Below are positions 8,722 through 22,372 of a stretch of 64,000 nucleotides of DNA, piece by piece. The translations under genes were made by a program, and so were the position numbers. The stretch is taken from NCBI RefSeq assembly GCF_024346955.1, contig NZ_AP024883.1:3100001-3164000 (forward strand), read 5' to 3'. The stretch comes from Vibrio mangrovi. GTDB lineage: Bacteria; Pseudomonadota; Gammaproteobacteria; Enterobacterales; Vibrionaceae. How positions within the stretch are numbered: the stretch's first letter is position 1; each line of letters begins with the position of its first letter. The notes beneath the pieces are model-generated. The model did not search any database, was not told where the DNA came from, and saw only the letters and a list, made by a program, of their open reading frames with translations.

Positions 8722-9326
8722 TGATGTCAGGTTTTAAACAACATACAGGATTAGTCGTTCCTCTTGATGCGGCAAACGTCGATACCGACGCAATCATTCC
8801 CAAGCAGTTTCTGCAAAAAGTAAACCGTATCGGTTTTGGGAAACATCTGTTCCATGACTGGCGATTTCTTGATGATGCCGGAGAACAACCCAATCCAGAG
8901 TTCGTCATGAACTATCCTCGCTATCAGGGGGCAAGTATCCTGCTGGCCCGTGAGAACTTTGGTTGTGGTTCATCCCGGGAACATGCTCCATGGGCTCTGG
9001 CAGATTACGGTATTCGAGTCATGATAGCACCAAGCTTTGCTGACATTTTTTACGGTAACTCAATCAATAACCAGATGGTGCCAGTTCGTCTGACGGAAAA
9101 TGAAGTTGATGAAATTTTCCAGTTTGTCGAAACAACCGAAGGTGCTGAAATTACTGTAGATCTGGAAGCGATGAAAGTTCAGGCAAACGGTAAAGAATAC
9201 AGTTTTGAGATTGATGAATTTCGTCGTCACTGTCTTCTGAACGGGCTGGATAATATCGGTCTGACATTACAGCATGAAGACAAAATCGCTGAATATGAAG
9301 CAAATATTCCCGGATTCTTGAGCTAA
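8721..9326 (+). CDS. leuD: 3-isopropylmalate dehydratase small subunit
   Basis: The small (swivel) subunit of the LeuCD isomerase, 201 residues as expected. NVDTDAIIPKQFL near the N-terminus and NFGCGSSREHAPWAL are diagnostic. The start ATG overlaps the leuC stop (TAATG) and a second ATG follows immediately at 8724; either is possible, with AGGGGA just upstream. It is the last gene of the operon. Confidence 0.96.
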   Translation: MMSGFKQHTGLVVPLDAANVDTDAIIPKQFLQKVNRIGFGKHLFHDWRFLDDAGEQPNPEFVMNYPRYQGASILLARENFGCGSSREHAPWALADYGIRVMIAPSFADIFYGNSINNQMVPVRLTENEVDEIFQFVETTEGAEITVDLEAMKVQANGKEYSFEIDEFRRHCLLNGLDNIGLTLQHEDKIAEYEANIPGFLS

Positions 9327-9348
9327 AAGCTGTCATAACAAATCATGT

Positions 9349-9378
9349 AAAGCTGATGCCACTGGTATCAGCTTTTTT
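9349..9378 (+). terminator. leuABCD terminator
   Basis: Stem AAAGCTGAT / ATCAGCTTT with a 9-nt loop and a T run, 22 bp after the leuD stop. Confidence 0.85.
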
Positions 9379-9420
9379 GTGCCATATTATTCGTCATATT
9401 GTGAAAAATGGGAAGAAATG

Positions 9421-9446
9421 AAAAAAGCCCTGACATTGTCAGGGCT
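9421..9446 (-). terminator. rrn operon terminator
   Basis: On the minus strand, AGCCCTGAC - AAT - GTCAGGGCT is followed by six T residues. It is a perfect 9-bp stem just beyond the distal 5S gene and faces the leu terminator. Confidence 0.9.
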
Positions 9447-9455
9447 CTAAATGGG

Positions 9456-9574
9456 TGTTTAGCAGTGACCTACTCTCACATGGGGAGACCCCACACTACC
9501 ATCGGCGCTGTTTCGTTTCACTTCTGAGTTCGGCATGGAATCAGGTGGGTCCAAAACGCTATGGCCGCTAAACA
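9456..9574 (-). rRNA. rrf: 5S ribosomal RNA, distal copy
   Basis: About 119 nt matching gammaproteobacterial 5S (CCCACCTGATTCCATGCCGA and related blocks on the minus strand). Helix I arms are GTTTAGC / GCTAAAC, differing from the proximal copy by three fully compensated base pairs. It is the last gene of the rrn operon. Confidence 0.95.
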
Positions 9575-9597
9575 AAATTTATTGTTCGTTTTTATAC

Positions 9598-9673
<76 letters not shown>

Positions 9674-9780
9674 AAATTTGGTAAAAGCCCGTCTACCTGG
9701 GCATCACTAAATCAAGTCTGATGCAACTGCTGCTTCATTTAGCTCGGTTCTCATCTTCTCAAAGACAAAAACATAATGTA

Positions 9781-9899
9781 AGCCTGGCGATGACCTACTC
9801 TCACATGGGGAGACCCCACACTACCATCGGCGCTGTTTCGTTTCACTTCTGAGTTCGGCATGGAATCAGGTGGGTCCAAAACGCTATGGCCGCCAGGCA
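9781..9899 (-). rRNA. rrf: 5S ribosomal RNA, proximal copy
   Basis: Nearly identical to the distal copy in its core, with helix I arms GCCTGGC / GCCAGGC. It follows 23S by about 80 bp. Confidence 0.95.
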
Positions 9900-9978
9900 A
9901 ATTCTTCTAATCCGGAAAGCTGTATTCTCATATCCACAATCAAGTCTCTTCAGAGCCCTAAAACCCCTTCGGTGTTGT

Positions 9979-12868
<2,890 letters not shown>

Positions 12869-13223
12869 TACAACCCGAAGAAGTTTCAGATTGCACTGTC
12901 AGCAACCAAAGTTGTCTCTCATTGATTTACATGAGCGAGAGACTGGTTTTGCCGGACTCAATTGAATACATACATTAAATGTATTCCAAGAACACTTGAT
13001 TGTGTTGGTCTTTCTCTTTCGAGAAAGTATTGAGAACTTTTACAAGTAATCTGTTGTTTCTTTAAAAACAACCATTACTTTGTCAGCTTTCCAAATTGTT
13101 AAAGAGCAATGTGTTATTCCTGAGAGTCAGGCAACACTTTCTAATGACTTTCGGCGCCAAAAAATCGAACCACAACAACATCAGCAGGTGGTTTGGACAT
13201 TCGGACCAAAAATATTTAGAAAG
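12869..13223 (-). other. 16S-23S spacer, 23S-proximal part, with boxA
   Basis: A 355-bp transcribed spacer between tRNA-Val and 23S. On the minus strand TGCTCTTTAACA (13097-13108) is a boxA antitermination element, and the part next to 23S forms half of the 23S processing stem. I see no gene here. Confidence 0.75.
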
Positions 13224-13299
13224 TGGTGGGCGATACCGGGTTCGAACCAGTGACCCCCTGCTTGTAAGGCAGGTGCTCTCCCAACTGAGCTAATCGCCC
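13224..13299 (-). tRNA. tRNA-Val(TAC)
   Basis: A 76-nt cloverleaf with encoded CCA. Acceptor GGGCGAT / ATCGCCC, anticodon loop CTTACAA (anticodon TAC), T arm GGTTCGAACC. Third spacer tRNA in transcription order. Confidence 0.95.
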
Positions 13300-13327
13300 A
13301 CTTTGTTTGACTTTCCGTAGCAGAAAA

Positions 13328-13403
13328 TGGTGGGTCGTACAGGATTCGAACCTGTGACCAATTGGTTAAAAGCCAACTGCTCTACCAGCTGAGCTAACGA
13401 CCC
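13328..13403 (-). tRNA. tRNA-Lys(TTT)
   Basis: A 76-nt cloverleaf with encoded CCA. Acceptor GGGTCGT / ACGACCC, anticodon loop CTTTTAA (anticodon TTT), T arm GGTTCGAATC. Second spacer tRNA. Confidence 0.95.
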
Positions 13404-13421
13404 CTTTTCACTTCAGGAAAG

Positions 13422-13497
13422 TGGTATCCCGTAGGGGAGTCGAACCCCTGTTACCGCCGTGAAAGGGCGGTGTCCTAGGCCTCTAGACGAACGGGAC
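13422..13497 (-). tRNA. tRNA-Glu(TTC)
   Basis: A 76-nt cloverleaf with encoded CCA. Anticodon loop CTTTCAC (anticodon TTC) and D arm typical of tRNA-Glu. The first acceptor pair is a G-U wobble (GTCCCGT / ACGGGAT). First spacer tRNA after 16S. Confidence 0.94.
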
Positions 13498-13559
13498 ATT
13501 GCGCTACTTCTATAAACCAAATCAATCTGTGTGAACACTCATACAACAACATCTTTACG

Positions 13560-15100
<1,541 letters not shown>

Positions 15101-15287
15101 AAAAGTTTTTTTGAAGCTGAAGCTTCGGCTCAATGAATACTGTTCGTCTCACATAAATGTAAGACTGAATTGACTGTGCTGAACTTCAATTCCCGAAAGA
15201 ATCTCGGTTCGGTTGGTCACTCGTATCATTGATAAAATCTTTTGGATGTTTATCGACGAGTGCCCACACAGATTGATTGGTCTATAT

Positions 15288-15299
15288 TGTTAAAGAGCA
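15288..15299 (-). promoter_or_regulatory. rrn leader boxA
   Basis: TGCTCTTTAACA on the minus strand in the 16S leader, identical to the copy in the 16S-23S spacer. It is the NusB/NusE antitermination element. Confidence 0.85.
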
Positions 15300-15334
15300 A
15301 TTCTTCGAAACGTTCATCGTTTGAAGAGGCGGCC

Positions 15335-15362
15335 ATTCTAGCGAGAACAGCTCCAGTGTCAA
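15335..15362 (-). promoter_or_regulatory. rrn P1-type promoter
   Basis: On the minus strand, TTGACA (15362-15357), a 16-bp spacer and TAGAAT (15340-15335) are followed by a GC-rich discriminator GGCCGCC, the hallmark of stringently controlled rRNA promoters. Upstream is an A/T-tract region (15363-15415) fitting an UP element. The remaining bases to the 16S gene are leader with boxA. Confidence 0.85.
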
Positions 15363-15421
15363 ACACTTTTTTCCAGATGTTTTAGATTTTTTTCTGTTTG
15401 AACATTTTTCAATCACATTCA

Positions 15422-16693
15422 CTAATCATCATTATCAAAGAAGTAAGAAATCCGTGAACGTGGATTGAGATAATCGCGAACTTTATCCGGAAGCTTTGCT
15501 GGTAGAATAACGTTGACAATCGTTATCTCTTTCTCTGCCAGGTCAACAATTGGGGCTTCAGTTCTTGGTACTGACGGGTCATAAATCAGTACACTCGGAT
15601 AGAGTAATTCATTGGAGTTGATGGAAATAACCAGCCCAACCATATCATTCGATAACTGCACAACAGAACCCGGTGGATATACACCCATAAATTTCACCAG
15701 AATGCTTAAATTATCAAAATTATATAAATCCCGACAATTCTTGTACAAATGTGATAGCGCGGCATAAGGGATTTTCTGCTCACCGGGAATATTGCCATGG
15801 CACAAAGAATCAAAGGCATTTGCAACAGCAATGACCTGAGCCAGCTCATCGATCTCATCACCTTTCAGCCCTTCAGGATAACCGGAACCATTCATCAGCT
15901 CATGATGCTGACTAATAACCCGAATCGCACTTTCCGGGAATCCTTCAATACTACCGGCAATATCGACACCATACCGGGTGTGCTGTCTCAGGTAGTTTTT
16001 TTCCGGTTCTGTTAGCGGGGTCTGTTTCCGGACAATGGCCGCTGGAACTTTTATCTTTCCGATATCATGGAACAACGCAGCAAAAGCTAACTCTTTTATC
16101 TTCGCGGCATCAAATCCTTTGACTTTACCAATCATCATCGAGATAACCGACACATTCAGCGAATGAAAATAGATATCTTCAAACTCACTTTTACTATTCA
16201 TTAAGTGAAGAGTAACACTCTCTTCACTCAGTAACTCGTCGACAACATCTTCAACCAGTTGAGAAGCCTCACCGACAGCATCCTGAGGGCGACTCCGAAT
16301 TTTATTCATGACGCCTCTGATCCGGGCAAGAGAGCGCTCAAATTCTTTTTCACAGCGAGTGACCCGACGGCGATAAGCTTTTAACTTGTCGATCCTTCTC
16401 TGTTTTTCTTCCCAGAGTTTCTTAGCTTCATCATTCACAGGAGAGTCATCATCCGGAGTCTCCTGATTGTCCTCCTCCTCAGACTCCTGAGTTTTAGGAG
16501 GTAAGGGCTGAGTGTCACTTTGAGCCGGATTCAAATAAACATGCTGAATCCCAAGATGCTTAATGATATTGATCTGGTCTTGATCTTTGATTTTGAAACT
16601 GTTGAGCAGAAATGGATGATCATTCCATTTCACCGGTAAGCGGATATGCAACCCAGGCTGTAATCTGTCAACTGTAATTTTTATGCTTGCCAC
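15422..16693 (-). CDS. HD-GYP domain cyclic-di-GMP phosphodiesterase
   Basis: A 423-residue cytoplasmic protein with an N-terminal DUF3391-like region (about 1-60), an acidic linker, a charged helical stretch (90-130) and a C-terminal HD-GYP domain. FHDIGKIKVP (HD at 209-210) and HHELMNGSGYPEGLKGDE (GYP at 271-273) carry the metal and signature residues, so hydrolysis of c-di-GMP is expected. The start is GTG at 16693 with a poor ribosome site; no better in-frame start is visible. Its stop lies about 60 bp before the rrn promoter on the same strand, with no obvious terminator between. Confidence 0.88.
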   Translation of the reverse strand: MASIKITVDRLQPGLHIRLPVKWNDHPFLLNSFKIKDQDQINIIKHLGIQHVYLNPAQSDTQPLPPKTQESEEEDNQETPDDDSPVNDEAKKLWEEKQRRIDKLKAYRRRVTRCEKEFERSLARIRGVMNKIRSRPQDAVGEASQLVEDVVDELLSEESVTLHLMNSKSEFEDIYFHSLNVSVISMMIGKVKGFDAAKIKELAFAALFHDIGKIKVPAAIVRKQTPLTEPEKNYLRQHTRYGVDIAGSIEGFPESAIRVISQHHELMNGSGYPEGLKGDEIDELAQVIAVANAFDSLCHGNIPGEQKIPYAALSHLYKNCRDLYNFDNLSILVKFMGVYPPGSVVQLSNDMVGLVISINSNELLYPSVLIYDPSVPRTEAPIVDLAEKEITIVNVILPAKLPDKVRDYLNPRSRISYFFDNDD

Positions 16694-16877
16694 AATCGAA
16701 TTAACACTCTGTCTCTATAATAATTGCCTATGACTTTTACATTGTAGATGTGAGTGTGTACAACTGCACTCACCAAACTACAAAGCTCTAAGAAAAAGCC
16801 AGTATTCTAAATTACTTAGCAATGTATAACTTTATGATAAAAATCTCAAAAAGTTGAAGGACTTCATATAATAGAGT

Positions 16878-17699
16878 TTATGCTTTCTTCGGACAGACAA
16901 CGCGTAAAGCTTTCAGATGATACATCTCGATTTCCGGGTGACTGAAGAATCCCATCTCCCATGGATTCTTAGTGATAAACAGTTCCTGAAGTGGTGCAAA
17001 AACAGGAGAGGTTTTGGGGATCTGGTAGACCTCACCGCGAATGATACTGTAGTTCCATTCTATGGCCTGTTCAAACGTGAATGTAGCTCTGCTGTCAATT
17101 GCAAAATAGCAGCGATTATCCCTTTTCAGCAATTTTGATTTAAATGTGCTTGGCAGAGTAATAAAGAAGATATCGTCATCAACTGATGATAAGAAAGCCA
17201 TCACTGTCGTATGTGGTTGTTGTTCGGATAACGTCAGCAATACTCCAATTTTGTTGTCATGTTCCTCATCGTCAATGGCAGGTACATTCGTTAATGGAGA
17301 AATAGGTAACGGTGATTCGTTTCTCTGATCATCAGGATATTGATATCCTTCTGTCCGATACTCTTTTACAACAGACATCCCGTAAAAAACCTGATATTCA
17401 ACCGCTTCAATGATGACTTCATATTCAGAAATAATGGTCGCCATTCCTTTGTAAGAGAGTCGGAAAACATTGAGATCAGCGTCATACTCCGATACCCCGG
17501 TCCGATTATCCAGATGTAACGTAACCAACTCATGTTCAGTGAGTTTATGCCCTTTAGGGAAGAGTACTTTTAACCGGGTATCATGAACAATTTCTACACC
17601 ACAAATATACACATCCATATCTTTTGACAAGGAAGCATAAGTGCCCAGAACGCCTAAAACACGTCGACCAATGAATTCACTGAGAGGTTGATTTTCCAT
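16878..17699 (-). CDS. Hypothetical protein, possible PNPOx-like split-barrel C-terminus
   Basis: A 273-residue soluble protein without signal peptide or membrane segment. The first 130 residues (IGRRVLGVLGTYASLSKDMD and onward) match nothing I recognise. The C-terminal half (about 145-265) has the rhythm of a flavin-binding split barrel: LTLSEQQPHTTVMAFLSSVD, FFITLPSTFKSKLL, YFAIDSRATFTFEQAIEWNY. That would suggest FMN or heme binding, but no decisive motif is present. It stands alone between the HD-GYP gene and the divergent alcohol dehydrogenase. The start ATG is clear. Confidence 0.55.
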   Translation of the reverse strand: MENQPLSEFIGRRVLGVLGTYASLSKDMDVYICGVEIVHDTRLKVLFPKGHKLTEHELVTLHLDNRTGVSEYDADLNVFRLSYKGMATIISEYEVIIEAVEYQVFYGMSVVKEYRTEGYQYPDDQRNESPLPISPLTNVPAIDDEEHDNKIGVLLTLSEQQPHTTVMAFLSSVDDDIFFITLPSTFKSKLLKRDNRCYFAIDSRATFTFEQAIEWNYSIIRGEVYQIPKTSPVFAPLQELFITKNPWEMGFFSHPEIEMYHLKALRVVCPKKA

Positions 17700-17972
17700 A
17701 TTTTTAATTCACTAAAGATGCAGGATTAAAACTGAACAGACCACCGGTTAATATCTATCGGAGCTCTGAAGACGGTATGAATAAAGTAGTTTAACTGATG
17801 CTTTAATTCGATGATTTATATCAGAGATATTGTCATCTGATTCATGGCGAGAGAATTAAGCAAAAATTATCCGATTCAGTCTCTACAACCTCCAAACTAA
17901 ATGCACAAGAATGCATATATTATTTGCTATCAGGTTCAGCAAAGGAAAATACATCATTTACTGGAGGCATTA

Positions 17973-19130
17973 ATGGACAACTTTACTTTTTACAATCCAA
18001 CCCGAATTCACTTTGGCCGAGGTGAAATCGCTAAAATCACACAAGAAATCGGCCCGGAAATGAAAGTCATGATCACTTATGGTGGCGGGAGCATTAAAAA
18101 GAATGGTGTTTTGGAACAAGTTAAACAAGCTTTAAAGGGCATCACATTCATTGAGTTTGGAGGAATAGAACCAAACCCACATTACGAAACTCTGCTACGC
18201 GCCATCGATATCGTCAGAGAAGAGAAAATCGACTTTCTGTTGGCTGTCGGCGGCGGCTCAGTTATTGACGGAACCAAGTTTATTGCAGCAGGAGCAAAGT
18301 ATCCGGGTCATTGCTGGGATATCATTGAATCAGGCGGTGATGTTGTCAAAGAAGCACTTCCTATCGGTTGTGTTCTGACCATTGCCGCAACCGGCTCAGA
18401 AATGAATAATGGCGCATCACTTACACGGGCTGAAACCAATGATAAAGTACTGTTCATTTCCCCTGAAGTACTTCCCCGATTCTCGATATTAGATCCAGAA
18501 ACCACTTTCAGCCTCCCTGCAAATCAGACCGGGAATGGCGTCATTGATGCTTTTGTTCACGTTCTCGAACAGTACATTACCTATCCTGTCCATGCCAAAG
18601 TACAGGATAGATTAGCAGAAGGCTTACTCAATACACTCAAGGAAGAAGGTCCGAAAGTTTTGAAAAATCCGACCGATTATGATGCCCGGGCCAATATCAT
18701 GTGGGCTGCAACTATGGCACTGAATGGCCTATTGAAAACCGGAATTCCAAATGACTGGGCAACTCATATGATCGGCATGGAACTCACCGGCTTATATGGA
18801 TTGGATCATGCTCAGACATTAACGATTCTGATGCCTGCACTCTGGAAATATAAAAAGGCGGAGAAACTTGAAAAATTAGCTCAGTATGCCGCAAATGTCT
18901 GGGGAATCGAGGAAGGAAGTGATGAAAGTAAAGCCGATCAGGCGATTGAAGCAACAATTCATTTCTTTGAATCAATGGGATTAAAAACCCGTTTATCCGA
19001 TTATGACTTAGGTTCGCAGGCAATTACAGAGGTAGTCGCCAAGCTGAAAGAACATGGCCTGACGGCTTTAGGAGAACACGCAAACATCCATCTGGATGAT
19101 GTTGAGAAATTTATGGAGCTGGCACTGTAA
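17973..19130 (+). CDS. Iron-containing alcohol dehydrogenase (YqhD/BdhA type)
   Basis: A 385-residue NAD(P)H-dependent alcohol/aldehyde oxidoreductase. It opens with FTFYNPTRIHFGRGEIAKI, like YqhD and butanol dehydrogenases. GGGSVIDGTKFIAAG is the nucleotide-binding turn, and the metal site lies in THMIGMELTGLYGLDHAQTL, although the zinc/iron ligand set was not fully traced. I start at 17973 because CTGGAGG precedes it at the right distance; the longer frame from 17901 adds an unconserved leader. Such enzymes usually detoxify short-chain aldehydes in the cytoplasm. A terminator follows at 19258. Confidence 0.9.
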   Translation: MDNFTFYNPTRIHFGRGEIAKITQEIGPEMKVMITYGGGSIKKNGVLEQVKQALKGITFIEFGGIEPNPHYETLLRAIDIVREEKIDFLLAVGGGSVIDGTKFIAAGAKYPGHCWDIIESGGDVVKEALPIGCVLTIAATGSEMNNGASLTRAETNDKVLFISPEVLPRFSILDPETTFSLPANQTGNGVIDAFVHVLEQYITYPVHAKVQDRLAEGLLNTLKEEGPKVLKNPTDYDARANIMWAATMALNGLLKTGIPNDWATHMIGMELTGLYGLDHAQTLTILMPALWKYKKAEKLEKLAQYAANVWGIEEGSDESKADQAIEATIHFFESMGLKTRLSDYDLGSQAITEVVAKLKEHGLTALGEHANIHLDDVEKFMELAL

Positions 19131-19257
19131 GTTTGTGCGTTTCAAAGAACTATTTGTTTGTTGCAATATTACAACTGATTCCAAGCTCTACGTGTATAGA
19201 TAAAAATTCTATATTGTCATTGTACCCGGTGAGAGAACCACAAATCATCATCACATA

Positions 19258-19283
19258 AAAAGGGAAGCAAATGCTCCCCTTTT
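19258..19283. terminator. Bidirectional terminator between alcohol dehydrogenase and PPC-like gene
   Basis: Arms AAAAGGGAAGC / GCTCCCCTTTT (one mismatch) with an AAAT loop and A/T tracts on both flanks. It serves the convergent genes on either side. Confidence 0.75.
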
Positions 19284-19330
19284 CAATATATTTACAATCA
19301 ACGAGTAGAATTTATCCAGCGGCAGAAAAA

Positions 19331-20815
19331 TTACTCAACACTGAGTACCTTTTGAGTACAAATATGACCGAGGGTTACTCCGGGGACATTAGGACCACCC
19401 ACACCAAGTGATGTTCCCGGAACCACGATTCTCCACATCCCAGCATCAAAACCGGTTCGATATGTCACTTTACTGTTATACACATAAGCAACCTGTGTGG
19501 TAAACAGCTCATCCTGACAATTTTTACGCCCAAGTGTAACAGTCCCTCTTGCCGTTCCTGTGTTATCTGTGTAAGCAATCGAATTCGATGGATTCCATTC
19601 ACCATCAAATAAATTCACATCATACTGTAAAGCAACAGCAGCATTTGCTGCAGGTTGTCCGGCAGAGTCGGTCAGCTTAACTTGCCAGGTCAGTTGATTA
19701 TAAGCTTGTGTCGTTAAATAGAGTCCCGATGGGCCACCTGTTAATACATTAGGGTACATTGACGTCTCACTCAGTTTTAAGCGGACAACATTAGACTCAC
19801 CCTCGACAGAAGATGATGTCATTGAAGCAACCGAAGGACCAAGCAAAACTCTGTACTGTTTAGCAGTATCGACTGCTTTTTCCGGATTATGCGCAACCTG
19901 AAGAAGTATCTGTGTACCTTCAGTTACCGTGTAGTGATATGTGTTTTCCTCAGGTTCAACGGAGCCACTCAGCGCAGTCAGCTTAAATAACCACTGTTCA
20001 GGAGACTCACTTTGGTCGATCGTAATATCAATTTTTTTCCCTTTATCGACTGTATAGAGGTAATAATCGACATCCGTAGCAGAATCAATATTTCCCACAA
20101 TCATATTACGCGTCTCAGGTAACTGACTTGAAGTCTGGGGCGTATCATTGGGCTCATAAGCATCGATAGCCGAGTTTACGGAAACGCCGAATTGAATGCT
20201 GGCATTATCTGCTGCATTGGCTTCCATGTACCAATAATAATGTCCGGGTTCAACCACAGCAGAAACATACTCATCAGCATTACCGGGTTGATCAGATGTC
20301 CCGACGATAAATAACTGATCATTCGGGCCATGCATTAGCACCGTCAGTTTCATATCAGTCGTTTCAGCCTGATTCACCAGTAGCGCGGTTATTTTCGACC
20401 GTTGTGTCACTTCAAAGTGATAACAATAAACACCATCCTTCTGCACACCATTTAACGTATATAGTGCGCCGACATTCAATGTGTCACACAGGGGTGTAAA
20501 TGGATCAGAATCGTCAGCCTCTGCCAAAGTAAAAGGTGTCTGAATATTTTGTGCAGAAGTCTCCGGAGCTATTTTTAACTTTGATGTTGGAACATTCAAC
20601 TCCCCCATATAAGGCTTAATCGATGCTTTGTTCCGTGTTTCAACTGATTGTGAAGATACGAAATCAGACTGAGCCTGCTCAATCGAACCTGTCTTCTGGT
20701 TGAGTTGAGCTGTATCCGCTGATAATAACTGATCTAAATAAGGAGCCTCTTCAGCGATGGCATGAATACTAAAACTTCCCTGCAATAACAAAGCACATAA
20801 AAGTCTTTTATACAT
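19331..20815 (-). CDS. Secreted protein with PPC-like beta-domains, function unknown
   Basis: 494 residues with a signal peptide (about 1-21, cleavage near SIHA-IAEE). Two regions have the pattern of bacterial pre-peptidase C-terminal domains. The second contains DAYEPNDTPQTSSQLPETRN followed by DVDYYLYTVDKGKKIDITI; the first lies around residues 110-210. The C-terminal part (about 350-494) looks like an Ig-like or bacterial-invasin-type beta domain (AANAAVALQYDVNLF, ARGTVTLG). No protease or other catalytic motif is visible, so it may be a stand-alone adhesin-like or substrate-binding exoprotein. It lies downstream of the biosynthetic operon on the same strand but is probably separate from it. 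Confidence 0.7.
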   Translation of the reverse strand: MYKRLLCALLLQGSFSIHAIAEEAPYLDQLLSADTAQLNQKTGSIEQAQSDFVSSQSVETRNKASIKPYMGELNVPTSKLKIAPETSAQNIQTPFTLAEADDSDPFTPLCDTLNVGALYTLNGVQKDGVYCYHFEVTQRSKITALLVNQAETTDMKLTVLMHGPNDQLFIVGTSDQPGNADEYVSAVVEPGHYYWYMEANAADNASIQFGVSVNSAIDAYEPNDTPQTSSQLPETRNMIVGNIDSATDVDYYLYTVDKGKKIDITIDQSESPEQWLFKLTALSGSVEPEENTYHYTVTEGTQILLQVAHNPEKAVDTAKQYRVLLGPSVASMTSSSVEGESNVVRLKLSETSMYPNVLTGGPSGLYLTTQAYNQLTWQVKLTDSAGQPAANAAVALQYDVNLFDGEWNPSNSIAYTDNTGTARGTVTLGRKNCQDELFTTQVAYVYNSKVTYRTGFDAGMWRIVVPGTSLGVGGPNVPGVTLGHICTQKVLSVE

Positions 20816-20992
20816 ATACTTCTCCGATAATAATTAGCGCAAAAGTTAACATTATCATTAATATGCAACTACATTAATTCGAAAATAAATGATTTTTCCT
20901 TTTATTTGATCAGAGTTATAACAAGTTGGCAACATACAGATAAAATAATCAATAGAGACATAAAAAACAGGAATAAAGAGATGGATACATAA

Positions 20993-21658
20993 TTATCTCC
21001 CAGAGCATAGTACAGGTAACATTGAAGTTTGTATTTCAGAAACCGGAAGGCCGGAATAGCCGAGAATATCCAGCTCACAAGCTGGATCAGCAACTAATGA
21101 GATAACAGCAGCCCCTAACCTCATTTTTATCAACGACAACCGATAATTCATTTCCGGCCAGTAGACACCATGTGCTGTATGTATGATTGTTTTCAAATCA
21201 TACATTAATCCAGCTCCTGAATACTTCACAAGTGCCTCTTTCGCTGTCCAGCATTCCCAAAAGAAGCTGCCATCAGAATCAGATTGAACCAAATTCTGCT
21301 CTTCATCAGAAAAAGTCATCTCCATTACATGCTGATAAAAACCAGAGGATTTACTTCTGATTACCTCGATATCAACTCCAACATTCCCCCAAATAGACAG
21401 GACAAACACACAACAACCTTCAGAATAAGAAATATTAAAATGAATCATATAACTCTGGCATTGAAAATATTTCTTTCCAGATGGATAATACCGTAATAAA
21501 ACAGGTTCACTATGTTTAAAACCTAACTGTTCCCTGATTTTATCCATGACAAATTCATATAATAAAAGCTTATCTGGATGGTATTTAATCGAGCCGTGAT
21601 GATGTCCTGTTATTTCATTGATATCATCTGCATTAAGGAAGAATAGCAACGTCTTCAT
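20993..21658 (-). CDS. 4'-phosphopantetheinyl transferase (Sfp/EntD type)
   Basis: A 221-residue enzyme that transfers phosphopantetheine from CoA to a carrier-protein serine. Signature motifs are FNISYSEGC (about 74-82, Tyr where His is usual), GVDIEVI (94-100, Mg-binding Asp) and WTAKEALVKYSG (137-148, with the conserved W-x-x-K-E-A-x-x-K). I start at the ATG at 21658; the longer frame begins with TTG. It overlaps the acyltransferase gene by 26 bp and is the last gene of the operon, so its natural client is likely the operon's own ACP. Confidence 0.88.
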   Translation of the reverse strand: MKTLLFFLNADDINEITGHHHGSIKYHPDKLLLYEFVMDKIREQLGFKHSEPVLLRYYPSGKKYFQCQSYMIHFNISYSEGCCVFVLSIWGNVGVDIEVIRSKSSGFYQHVMEMTFSDEEQNLVQSDSDGSFFWECWTAKEALVKYSGAGLMYDLKTIIHTAHGVYWPEMNYRLSLIKMRLGAAVISLVADPACELDILGYSGLPVSEIQTSMLPVLCSGR

Positions 21659-22352
21659 GAATATATTCAACTAATGAATCATGATGTAAATTCATTAGTT
21701 CTTTATTTGTAGATAATGTAGCTATCTTGTTCCTAATCTCGTCAGAGAAAAGCTCATGAACCCTCATTCCCCGGTCATCGTCGTTGATCGATGCAGCAAA
21801 ATGAATGATATTATTGATCATCGGACATAACTCCGCGACTTCCAGCCAAACATACGGTTTTTCCCCGGACAATACCGGATGAAACCCAAGACGTCGGTAT
21901 GTTCTGACCTGTTTCGGTACTGCCTCTGTCATCAAAAAAAAGTTATCGTTTTGTACAGAATGCATGATTGCGAGTAAAAACAATCCCTGATTTACCGCAG
22001 GCTCCGTGATGTAAGATTTATCAATACCATATCGCCCCATATAACATAATCCGCCATACTGACGTAACCGTGACAAATCAACATTCCACATACCACTTCT
22101 TTTTAAAGTATCCGCAGGGTTATCAAGACACTTCAGCGAACCAATAATCCGATCGTCTTTATAAGCCATAAAAGTAACCGACCCATTAGACAAATCATCA
22201 TCAATTGTTTTTTCCAGTGTTTCATAATCCAGATACAGAGACTGATTCTCATCTTTCAGTCTGGCTGTGTAAAATTGCTTAAAGGCTTCGACATTTGATC
22301 CATCAAGTTTCGTAAATACAATATCACCTGCACGATGTAATATTTCACGCAT
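21633..22352 (-). CDS. GNAT-fold acyltransferase, possible N-acyl (FeeM/LuxI-like) synthase
   Basis: 239 residues with a GNAT-like core. FMAYKDDRIIGSLKCLD is the beta-strand pair preceding the acyl-CoA/ACP pyrophosphate loop, and VPKQVRTYRRLGFHPVL matches the RxYxRLGF ending shared by GNAT and autoinducer-synthase-like enzymes. A C-terminal helical tail of about 60 residues is unassigned. AAGAAGG lies 8 bp before the ATG. Sitting inside a carrier-protein-dependent operon, it may transfer the finished acyl chain from ACP onto an amine, as N-acyl amino acid synthases do. The fold assignment is moderate and the substrate unknown. Confidence 0.6.
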   Translation of the reverse strand: MREILHRAGDIVFTKLDGSNVEAFKQFYTARLKDENQSLYLDYETLEKTIDDDLSNGSVTFMAYKDDRIIGSLKCLDNPADTLKRSGMWNVDLSRLRQYGGLCYMGRYGIDKSYITEPAVNQGLFLLAIMHSVQNDNFFLMTEAVPKQVRTYRRLGFHPVLSGEKPYVWLEVAELCPMINNIIHFAASINDDDRGMRVHELFSDEIRNKIATLSTNKELMNLHHDSLVEYIHEDVAILP

Positions 22353-22372
22353 ATAATGACCTTCTTCAAAAA

